Assembly: GCA_027459665.1 (NCBI GenBank)
Contig: DAIDHN010000004.1
Span: 1-64,000 of the forward strand
Origin: Chthonomonadaceae bacterium
Lineage (GTDB): Bacteria > Armatimonadota > Chthonomonadetes > Chthonomonadales > Chthonomonadaceae
Direction of reading: 5' to 3'
DNA length: 64,000 nt
Shown: one piece after another, positions 9,523 to 16,131 of the stretch
Position numbering within the stretch: position 1 is the first letter of the stretch
Layout: every line of letters begins with the position of its first letter
Made by a program: the position numbers and the translations under genes
The notes under the pieces: generated by a model
What the model saw: the letters and a program-made list of their open reading frames with translations, nothing else
What the model was told of the DNA's origin: nothing
The model's database searches: none

Positions 9523-10848
9523 TCATCCGCGCCGGCAAATCTGCATGGGCAGGCCATTTCTGGGGCGAAGCGTAACAGCGGTCTGCAAATGGGGGGCGTA
9601 CCCTTCAGCGGTTCTAAACGTAAGCAGCTTTACCAGGGTGGCAAGCACCAGGGTGAGTTCTTGCATGGCGAAGCTGTTCCCAATACAAACCCGCGGGCCG
9701 CCGCCAAATGGAAAGTAGGCGTACCGCGGTAGCCCCTCTGACTCGCCTTCTGCCCACCGTTCAGGTCGAAACTCCTCAGGGACACTGTACCAGCGGGGAT
9801 CGCGATGCACCACCCACTGGCTCATAAATACAGTGCGGCCAGCGGGTATCTCCACGCCGTTCAGCATGCAGGGTGCAGAGGCTCTTCGCCCCATAGACCA
9901 GGCTGGTGGGTAAAGCCTCATTGCTTCCTGCAACACCTGCCGTGTATAGCAAAGCGCCTCCCTGTCTTCGTACTGCGGCATTCTGCCTCCCGGCAGAGCA
10001 TCTACTTCCTTGTGCATCTTTTCTGCCACAGCAGAGTGTTTCTCCAGCAGGTACAGTGTCCAGGTGAGCGCAAGTGCAGTTGTTTCGTGCCCTGCCAAAA
10101 ACAGCGTAAGCACTTCATCACGCAACTGACGGTCTGTCATTTGCTCCCCGTCCGTTTCCTGTGCCTCCAGCAGCATAGAAAGCAAATCACCCCGGTCTCC
10201 GCCCTCTTTTCTACGTCGTTCAATCAACCTGAATACAACAGCATCCAGGCTGGCAATAGCCCTTCGCAGCTGCCCTGGCAGCGGCATTGGGCACCAGTCG
10301 GGCAGCATAACCGCCAAAGTAATCCATCGGTCAAAAGCGTTTTGCACTACCTCCAGTGCCCTGCCGGCCATTTCCCCTTCCTGCACATCTGTGTTGAACA
10401 GGGTGCGCACCACTATTTCCAGCGTAAGTTCTGCCAGCTTCTTCTGCATATCCATCACGCTGTTTTCGGGCCACTGCAAGGCATGTTTGCATGCGGTTTC
10501 TGTCATCACCTCTGCATAACGCGCTATGCGTTCTCTGTGAAAAGCAGGCTGCACCAGCTTGCGCTGCCTGCGCCAAAACTCTCCCTCACTGGTAAGCAGG
10601 CCATTGCCAAACAGCACCTGGGTGCGCTGTAAACCTTTTCCCTTGTAATAGCTGTGGTGATCTGTCACCAAAACCTGCTCAATCAGGTCTGGGTGACTCA
10701 CGTACAGCATTGTCATGCCCCCAAAGCGTATGGGCACCATATCGCCATATTCACGCGTGCAGCGAGTTAGAAAATCGAGCGGGCTTTTTTGAAACTCACT
10801 CAGGTGGCCTAGAAGCGGACGGGCGGGAGGAGCCGCCAGCCCTTTCAT
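9523..10848 (-). CDS. Cytochrome P450
   Basis: A 441-residue haem-thiolate monooxygenase. The I-helix oxygen-activation motif AGHETT, the K-helix ExxR in EAMRLYPP and the haem-ligand loop FPFGGGPRVCIGNSFAMQE with its cysteine are all present. There is no membrane anchor. The start is ATG 10848, whose last bases overlap the proS stop in an ATGA arrangement, so translation is coupled to proS. P450s need an electron-transfer partner; no ferredoxin or reductase gene lies nearby. The substrate cannot be inferred. The loop and helix motifs resemble the long-chain or fatty-acid-type bacterial P450s more than the camphor type, but that is a loose impression. Confidence 0.93.
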   Translation of the reverse strand: MKGLAAPPARPLLGHLSEFQKSPLDFLTRCTREYGDMVPIRFGGMTMLYVSHPDLIEQVLVTDHHSYYKGKGLQRTQVLFGNGLLTSEGEFWRRQRKLVQPAFHRERIARYAEVMTETACKHALQWPENSVMDMQKKLAELTLEIVVRTLFNTDVQEGEMAGRALEVVQNAFDRWITLAVMLPDWCPMPLPGQLRRAIASLDAVVFRLIERRRKEGGDRGDLLSMLLEAQETDGEQMTDRQLRDEVLTLFLAGHETTALALTWTLYLLEKHSAVAEKMHKEVDALPGGRMPQYEDREALCYTRQVLQEAMRLYPPAWSMGRRASAPCMLNGVEIPAGRTVFMSQWVVHRDPRWYSVPEEFRPERWAEGESEGLPRYAYFPFGGGPRVCIGNSFAMQELTLVLATLVKLLTFRTAEGYAPHLQTAVTLRPRNGLPMQICRRG

Positions 10849-12635
10849 GGCTTCGCCGAACTTGCAGCATGCCACCTGGGTGCGTTTGCTGCCGAAATTC
10901 GAATCTCTTGCAGTTGTCTCTCAATCTCTGTTTTCGCCTCGTTTACCGCCTCTTCCAACGGCACCATGGTGCGTTCTGTACCTGTGCGAAGTTTCCATTC
11001 CACTCCCCCATTCGTCAGCGAGCGTTCTGAAATCACCATCTGCAGCGGCAGTCCGCGCAAATCGGCATCAGCAAATTTCACACCTGCCGAAACCTCTTTT
11101 CTATCGTCAAACAGCACTTCTATCTCTTCGGCAAGCATCTGTCTGTACAGCTCCTCGGCACGTATCTGCGCCTCTTCTGTGCGGCACAGTGAAATCAGCG
11201 ATACCTGATACGGCGCGATACTCATGGGCAGCGCCAGTCCACGCTCATCCCGGTGCTGCTCTGCTGCGCAGGCTAGCAGGCGACCTACTCCAATGCCGTA
11301 AGACCCCATTACAATGGGCTTCGCACTGCCATCCTCACCCAGGTAAGTCGCTCCCATAGCGGCGGTGTAGCGGGTTCCCAGTTGAAAAATATTCCCTACC
11401 TCCACGCCTCGTTTCATTTGCAAGGGCGAACCGCAGTCCACGCAGGCAAACCCCTCGTCTGCAAGCGCAATGTTGGTTACTTTCTCAGGCACAAAATCTC
11501 TTCCCATGCATACGTTGATGTAGTGGTACCCTTCCTCATTTGCACCTGCCGCCAGGCTGGTTTCTTCTGCCACCTGCGTGTCTGCCAGTACAAACACATT
11601 CCGGTCGGTAACGCCTACCGGAGAGGCATAGCCTGCCACCATGCCTGCAGCGGCTATTTCTTCTACCAGAGCCGATCGCAAATCTGTACACTGCACTGCG
11701 TTCTTTACCAATATCGGGTTGGCATCCATGTCGCCGCGCACCAGGGCAATCACCAGCCGGGCCGGCTTCTCCGCCCCATAGCCCGCCACAAAAAACACTG
11801 CCTTGCAGGTTTGCCTCGCCTCAATGCCGAGGCAGGCGCAAAGGTCCTGAATGGTTTTGGCGCCAGGCGTAGCCACTTTCTCCAATGGGGCAGGTGCAGA
11901 CTGCACACCAGGGGTTTTGCGAAACAGCGCTACTTCCTGGTTGGCTGCATATCCGCAGTGGGGGCACACAGCCAAAGTATCCTCACCAATGGGGGTTATA
12001 AACATAAACTCATGCGCTTCCTGGCCGCCCATCATGCCAACATCGCTGCCAACCGCCGTGAGGCTCAGCCCCGCACGCAGCCCAATTCTATGATAGGCGT
12101 CGTAATGCCGTACATACTGCTCTCGCAGTCCTTCTTCATCTCGGTCGAGGGTATACGAGTCTTTCATAATAAATTCGCGCACACGTATCAAGCCTCCGCG
12201 CGCTCTCGGCTCATCGCGAAACTTGGTTTGCAGCTGATACACCATTTGGGGCAGCTGCCGGTAAGAACGTATCTCCGAGCGCGCCAGTTCTGCCACCACT
12301 TCTTCATGGGTCATGGCCAGCAGCATATCGTGCCCTCTGCGGTCCTTAAACCGCACCATGGTTTCATCTATCGCCTGCCATCTTCCTGTCTGCTGCCACA
12401 GTTCAGCCGGGTGTACCACAGGCATGGCAATTTCCTGGCCGCCAATGGCATCCATTTCTTCGCGAAGTATGGCTTCAATTTTGCGCAGCGATCGCTGTGC
12501 CAGAGGCAGGTAGGAAAATATACCGCTTGCCAGCTGTCTGATAAAGCCAGCGCGCAGCATAAGCTGATGAGATACAATTTCTGTATCGTTGGGCGCCTCG
12601 CGAATGGTCTCCCCGAAAAGTGTGGTAACTCGCAT
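10845..12635 (-). CDS. proS: Prolyl-tRNA synthetase, bacterial type
   Basis: A 596-residue class II synthetase that charges tRNA-Pro with proline. The start is ATG 12635 with AGGAG 7 bases upstream; in-frame upstream codons are not needed. The N-terminus (TLFGETIREAP, RQLASGIFSYLPL) is typical of the bacterial form. Motif 2 lies in TKFRDEPRARGGLIRVREF, a cis-editing insertion follows at roughly residues 220-400, and the C-terminal anticodon-binding domain follows the GSYGIGVGRLLA region. A short cysteine pair (CPHCGYAANQEVA) starts the insert, as in other bacterial ProS. The downstream P450 overlaps its stop by four bases. Confidence 0.97.
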   Translation of the reverse strand: MRVTTLFGETIREAPNDTEIVSHQLMLRAGFIRQLASGIFSYLPLAQRSLRKIEAILREEMDAIGGQEIAMPVVHPAELWQQTGRWQAIDETMVRFKDRRGHDMLLAMTHEEVVAELARSEIRSYRQLPQMVYQLQTKFRDEPRARGGLIRVREFIMKDSYTLDRDEEGLREQYVRHYDAYHRIGLRAGLSLTAVGSDVGMMGGQEAHEFMFITPIGEDTLAVCPHCGYAANQEVALFRKTPGVQSAPAPLEKVATPGAKTIQDLCACLGIEARQTCKAVFFVAGYGAEKPARLVIALVRGDMDANPILVKNAVQCTDLRSALVEEIAAAGMVAGYASPVGVTDRNVFVLADTQVAEETSLAAGANEEGYHYINVCMGRDFVPEKVTNIALADEGFACVDCGSPLQMKRGVEVGNIFQLGTRYTAAMGATYLGEDGSAKPIVMGSYGIGVGRLLACAAEQHRDERGLALPMSIAPYQVSLISLCRTEEAQIRAEELYRQMLAEEIEVLFDDRKEVSAGVKFADADLRGLPLQMVISERSLTNGGVEWKLRTGTERTMVPLEEAVNEAKTEIERQLQEIRISAANAPRWHAASSAKP

Positions 12636-12721
12636 CTTTGCTCCTGATCCAGAATTGCGGCATACAGCTGCCTGCAGCGCTAACCGCATTCCGGTTGTAT
12701 TCAATCGTTCTTATTAAGCAT

Positions 12722-12749
12722 AACATAAAAAGCAGGGCAGTAGTTGCAA
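12722..12749 (-). promoter_or_regulatory. Candidate sigma-70 promoter of proS
   Basis: On the minus strand TTGCAA (12749-12744), a 16-base spacer and TATGTT (12727-12722) lie about 85 bases before the proS start. The boxes are near-consensus but the call is not unique, as TATGCT overlaps nearby. Confidence 0.35.
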
Positions 12750-12864
12750 AGCCAAAAGGAGTGGCGCTGCCTTTCGGCATTATCCCGCCGGCGGCTCAAA
12801 TCGCTCTCACAGCAAAGAGAAAGAGCAATATCGCAGGGGAGATTTATATTACTGTGCTCTGCTG

Positions 12865-12873
12865 TGCTACAAT
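12865..12873 (+). promoter_or_regulatory. Extended -10 promoter of the fluoride locus
   Basis: TGC followed directly by TACAAT forms an extended -10 element about 6 bases before the start of the riboswitch. The -35 region at 12845-12850 (TATATT) is weak, which extended -10 promoters tolerate. Confidence 0.45.
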
Positions 12874-12878
12874 AGTTC

Positions 12879-12950
12879 ACACAGGCGATGGAGACCGCCC
12901 GTCTGGCTTGCAGCTGGCAAACCGCCCCGCAGGGGCTGATGGCTCCTGAC
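12879..12950 (+). promoter_or_regulatory. Fluoride riboswitch (crcB motif)
   Basis: The conserved blocks of the fluoride aptamer are present in order: GGCGATGGAG, CCGCC, AAACCGCCCC and GGGGCTGATGGCTCCTG. The stem GGAG/CTCC and the pseudoknot-forming segments are recognisable, with a slightly longer loop between the first two blocks. The aptamer lies directly upstream of two crcB genes. The 3' strand of its stem, GGCTCCTGA, also forms the 5' arm of the following terminator, so ligand binding should favour antitermination and fluoride should turn the operon on. Confidence 0.93.
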
Positions 12951-12979
12951 TTCGCACAGGCGATTTCAGGGGCTTTTTT
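12942..12979 (+). terminator. Riboswitch expression-platform terminator
   Basis: GCTCCTGA pairs with TCAGGGGC (one G-U pair) and is followed by seven T. The left arm is shared with the aptamer stem, making the two structures mutually exclusive. The crcB start codon is 17 bases further on. Confidence 0.85.
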
Positions 12980-12996
12980 TATTTGGAGACCATTCT

Positions 12997-13395
12997 ATGC
13001 CTTCCTACAGCAATATGCTTCTGGTGGGTCTGGGAGGAGTGGCGGGCGCCAACGCACGCTTCTTTTTCAGCCGCTTCATAGCAAACCGCACAGATACCGG
13101 CTTTCCATGGGGAACGCTGGTTGTGAATGTCACCGGCAGCTTCATTATGGGTTTGCTAGCTGTATTGTCTGCCGGGCTGCACTGGAACCCACAGTGGGGA
13201 CTGTTGGCAGCAACCGGCTTCACCGGGGCTTACACGACCTATTCTACATTTGAATACGAAACTTTTGCTCTCGTGCAGGATGGCAGCCTGCGCCGGGCGG
13301 CATTCAACTTTCTGCTCAGTTTTCTGCTTGGGTTTGCCGCCCTCTTCACAGGAGCAGGACTGGCGAACATGATTGTTGAAAGGAGTGGCAAATGA
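12997..13395 (+). CDS. crcB: Fluoride exporter subunit CrcB/FluC, first copy
   Basis: A 132-residue small membrane protein with four hydrophobic segments. It carries the FluC signatures GGVAGANARFF near the N-terminus, NVTGSFIMG in the second segment and TGFTGAYTTYSTFEYE in the third. FluC channels let fluoride leave the cytoplasm and work as antiparallel dimers. GGAG precedes the ATG by 8 bases, immediately after the riboswitch terminator. Its last codon overlaps the start of the second crcB gene (ATGA), so the two are made together, fitting a heterodimeric pair. Confidence 0.95.
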   Translation: MPSYSNMLLVGLGGVAGANARFFFSRFIANRTDTGFPWGTLVVNVTGSFIMGLLAVLSAGLHWNPQWGLLAATGFTGAYTTYSTFEYETFALVQDGSLRRAAFNFLLSFLLGFAALFTGAGLANMIVERSGK

Positions 13396-13853
13396 CGCAG
13401 CAGGATAACCTGCCCGCACAGAAACCGCGCCAGAGCAGCAGAACTGCAGGAGGCACAGCCTTTTTTAGCACCCTAATGACAATTGGGGCTGGAGGGTTTG
13501 CGGGCGCCAACGCACGCTACCTTGCAAGCCTCTGGATTCAGCACCAGGCAGGTACTGCCTTTCCATACGATACGCTGCTCATCAACGTAACTGGCTGCTA
13601 CGTGCTGGGCGTGTTCAGCTCTCTGCTGCAGCGCACTGCAGTCAGCGATACCTGGCGCCTGCTTGTCGCCATCGGCTTTCTGGGTGGCTACACTACGTTT
13701 TCAACCTTTGAACTCAATCTCTATACCCTGGTGCAAAAAGGAAATTTTGTACCTGCATTACTCTATCTGCTGCTAAGCATGGCACTTGGATTCCTGGCAG
13801 TTTACCTGGGGGTAGTTACGGTTCGGCTGTTTTTTGCACACAGCAGGCAGTAG
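13392..13853 (+). CDS. crcB: Fluoride exporter subunit CrcB/FluC, second copy
   Basis: A 153-residue partner of the preceding protein with the same layout: GGFAGANARYL, NVTGCYVLG and IGFLGGYTTFSTFELN. It differs in two ways. It has an N-terminal extension of about 30 polar residues before the first membrane segment, and the usual GSF after NVT reads GCY. AAGGAG precedes the ATG. Paired unequal crcB genes are known to form obligate heterodimers in Firmicutes; the same is inferred here from the coupled reading frames. Confidence 0.93.
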   Translation: MTQQDNLPAQKPRQSSRTAGGTAFFSTLMTIGAGGFAGANARYLASLWIQHQAGTAFPYDTLLINVTGCYVLGVFSSLLQRTAVSDTWRLLVAIGFLGGYTTFSTFELNLYTLVQKGNFVPALLYLLLSMALGFLAVYLGVVTVRLFFAHSRQ

Positions 13854-13876
13854 AAGAATAAAGAAGGGAGATACTC

Positions 13877-14227
13877 ATGAATATCACAGGCCCGGGCAAG
13901 GTGATCAGCATCTACATTGGCGGCAGAGACCAGTGGCGTGGCAAAGCGCTGTACAATGCCATTGTGCTTCTGGCACGCTCAAAAGGCATGGCAGGAGCCA
14001 CCGTTACGCAGGGTTTGGAGGGATACGGCGCAAGCAGCCGAGTACACAGGGTTTCTCTACTTGACCTGTCTACCGATCTGCCCATCAAGGTGGAAATAGT
14101 AGATACGCAAGAGAAAATAGAGAACTTTTTACCCGAACTGATGCCTATGGTTGAAGGCGGCCTGGTAACAGTGCGCGACTGTGAAATTGTACATTACCTG
14201 GCTCACCAGCAAGCTGAGGGGGAGTAA
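13877..14227 (+). CDS. DUF190 PII-like protein
   Basis: A 116-residue soluble protein matching the DUF190 family: LYIGG-like start, ALYNAIVLLARSKGMAGATVTQGLEGYG, then LPIKVEIVDTQEKIENFLPEL and a final strand GGLVTVRDCEIV. The fold is a ferredoxin-like trimer related to PII signalling proteins. DUF190 genes are often found beside crcB, so it may regulate or sense something for the fluoride channels, but the ligand is unknown. GGGAG lies 6 bases before the ATG. The gene is 23 bases behind crcB and under the same riboswitch. Confidence 0.88.
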   Translation: MNITGPGKVISIYIGGRDQWRGKALYNAIVLLARSKGMAGATVTQGLEGYGASSRVHRVSLLDLSTDLPIKVEIVDTQEKIENFLPELMPMVEGGLVTVRDCEIVHYLAHQQAEGE

Positions 14228-14539
14228 TCAGGGCAGCCGCGCATCTGCCTCGCGGTCGCCATCGGTAAGATCGCTATCTTCTAGCACGCGCCAGTTGCCA
14301 TTGCCAGCGTAGCAAATAATTGCGCCGCACCCGCTGCATTTTGCACGGCTTTCGTAACCTGTGCCTACGGGGGGGGCCTTCGGTTCTCCTGTAAACCTGT
14401 CACGCGGAAACAAGGGCTTTTTACACACCGGGCAGCGCCCGAATATCGGAGGCATATCACCGGTATCTTCCAAAAAAGACTCTTCCAGTTCCTCAATTTG
14501 TTCTTCAATGCGTCCGGGTGCATACACGGTATCTGGCAT
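14228..14539 (-). CDS. Small zinc-ribbon protein
   Basis: A 103-residue acidic protein of unknown function. Two cysteine pairs, CPVC near residue 36 and CSGC near residue 68, can form one zinc ribbon. The N-terminus before it is rich in Glu and probably helical, and the tail ends in an acidic stretch. It converges on the DUF190 gene with no gap between the stop codons. GGGG before the ATG is the likely ribosome-binding site. Nothing in the context points to a partner. Confidence 0.7.
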   Translation of the reverse strand: MPDTVYAPGRIEEQIEELEESFLEDTGDMPPIFGRCPVCKKPLFPRDRFTGEPKAPPVGTGYESRAKCSGCGAIICYAGNGNWRVLEDSDLTDGDREADARLP

Positions 14540-14723
14540 AGTTTCCCCCTGTGCAAATGTTCAGGCGCAGATGCCACACATTATCGGCAGATATGCGCTT
14601 TTCTATACAGAATGCCACTACAATTCTACCACCAGGCCGGTAAATCCTGTTCGACCGGCAGGAAAGCTGCCTCCTCATGGAGAATGTAATTCAAACACAC
14701 AACACACAGAAAGCATACTATTT

Positions 14724-15728
14724 ATGTCTCATCTCATTACACTCATTCCAGGTGATGGCATTGGGCCGGAAGTCACTGAGGCTGCTGTACGCGTTGTAGA
14801 AGCTGCCGGGGTATCCTGCATCTGGGAAAAAATGGATGCCGGGGCAGATATGGTGAACAAGTACGGAACGCCTGTACCCGATGAGGTTATCAACTCAGTC
14901 ATCAAAAACAGGGTTGCACTCAAAGGCCCCATCGCCACTCCCATTGGAACAGGTTTCTCCAGCGCAAACGTCACCCTGCGCAAACGCCTCAATCTTTTCG
15001 CTAACGTACGCCCCGCCAAAACTTTGCCCGGCGTGAAATCAAGGTACGACAATGTTGACCTCGTAATTGTACGAGAAAACAGCGAAGACCTCTATTCTGG
15101 TCTGGAACACATTGTGGTGCCAGGGGTGGTGGAAAGCCTGAAAATCATTTCTGAAACAGCATGTCTGCGCATAGGCAAATACGCATTTGACTATGCCCTG
15201 CGCAACAAACGTAAAAAAGTAACTGCCGTACACAAAGCCAACATTATGAAGCTGGCAGACGGCCTTTTTCTCGACTGTATGCGCAGGGCGGCCCGCGACT
15301 GCCCCGAAATACAGTACGAGGAGATGATTGTAGATGCAACCTGCATGAATATGGTGATGCATCCCGAACGTTTCGACGTGATGGTGATGGAAAATCTGTA
15401 TGGCGATATTCTAAGCGACCTTGCCAGCGGGCTGGTTGGCGGACTGGGGCTGACTGCCTCCAGCAACATGGGCGACCATGGGGTAGCCATGTTTGAGGCA
15501 GTACACGGTTCTGCACCAGATATTGCAGGCAGAAACCTGGCCAACCCTATTGCTGTCATACTCTCGGCAGCGCTTATGCTGCAGCACCTGGAAGAAACAG
15601 AGGCTGCGCAAAATGTTCAGCAGGCGGTAGAGAAAGTGCTGTTTGAAGGCAAACATCTTACCGGAGACCTGGGAGGAAAAGCCACCACCAACGAAATTAC
15701 CGATGCCATTATAAGAGCCTTGCAGTAA
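14724..15728 (+). CDS. NAD-type isocitrate/isopropylmalate-family dehydrogenase
   Basis: A 334-residue beta-decarboxylating dehydrogenase. It opens with ITLIPGDGIGPEVTEAA and has NVRPAKTLPGVKSRYDNVDLVIVRENSEDLYSG (cut here into its halves in reality, substrate loop and RENSEDLYSG), the metal-binding DATCMNMVMHPERFD region and ENLYGDILSDLASGLVGG. The acidic NSEDLYSGLEH segment matches the short NAD-dependent isocitrate dehydrogenases. Homoisocitrate dehydrogenase is the closest alternative. A long in-frame upstream extension has no start signal, so ATG 14724 is used. It converges on csrA with one base between them. Confidence 0.88.
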   Translation: MSHLITLIPGDGIGPEVTEAAVRVVEAAGVSCIWEKMDAGADMVNKYGTPVPDEVINSVIKNRVALKGPIATPIGTGFSSANVTLRKRLNLFANVRPAKTLPGVKSRYDNVDLVIVRENSEDLYSGLEHIVVPGVVESLKIISETACLRIGKYAFDYALRNKRKKVTAVHKANIMKLADGLFLDCMRRAARDCPEIQYEEMIVDATCMNMVMHPERFDVMVMENLYGDILSDLASGLVGGLGLTASSNMGDHGVAMFEAVHGSAPDIAGRNLANPIAVILSAALMLQHLEETEAAQNVQQAVEKVLFEGKHLTGDLGGKATTNEITDAIIRALQ

Positions 15729-15729
15729 A

Positions 15730-15963
15730 TCAGGCTGGAGGCTGGGGCAGAAAGCTCTCCAGTTCTGGCAGTGTTTGAGGTGCTGCGCTTGCGTTCAGGT
15801 TTTCCTGGCTGATCTGCTCAAATACTTCCTTGCGATGCACAGCCACTGTGCGAGGGGCGCGTATGCCTATGCGTACCTGTTCTCCGCGCACTTCCAGAAT
15901 GGTAATTTCAATCTCTGCCCCAATCATGATAGACTGATCGGGTTTACGGGTTAAAACCAGCAT
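15730..15963 (-). CDS. csrA: Carbon storage regulator CsrA
   Basis: A 77-residue RNA-binding dimer subunit that represses or stabilises mRNAs at GGA motifs. The core [15 protein letters not shown], the central [14 protein letters not shown] and the [10 protein letters not shown] helix are intact. The C-terminal tail is about 15 residues longer than in E. coli. GGAGGG precedes the ATG by 5 bases. No fliW gene, the usual CsrA antagonist, is in the window. The ribosome-binding sites of its own and several neighbouring genes contain GGA, but direct regulation cannot be read from the sequence. Confidence 0.96.
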   Translation of the reverse strand: MLVLTRKPDQSIMIGAEIEITILEVRGEQVRIGIRAPRTVAVHRKEVFEQISQENLNASAAPQTLPELESFLPQPPA

Positions 15964-16131
15964 CTCTGCCCTCCATGGCTCTCAGAGGAAACTGTTGTCG
16001 GTACGGCAGCCGGGACATCCCTGTCTCCAACCGAACCAATTCCTCTTCTGGTATAAATTTTCTTTTACCATTATCGGCAGGTTTTGCTCTGATCCTCACC
16101 CTGCCTGCTCAACATGCAGAAAGAATATACG

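Noticed and set aside
11382-12647. 421-codon open frame on the plus strand
   Set aside because: It is antisense to proS, which is beyond doubt.
12636-12760. T-box leader upstream of proS
   Set aside because: No T-box sequence, specifier stem or terminator pair was seen in the about 100-base leader.
14361-14723. N-terminal extension of the isocitrate dehydrogenase
   Set aside because: The extra 121 codons have no family similarity and overlap the zinc-ribbon gene; ATG 14724 starts exactly at the family N-terminus.
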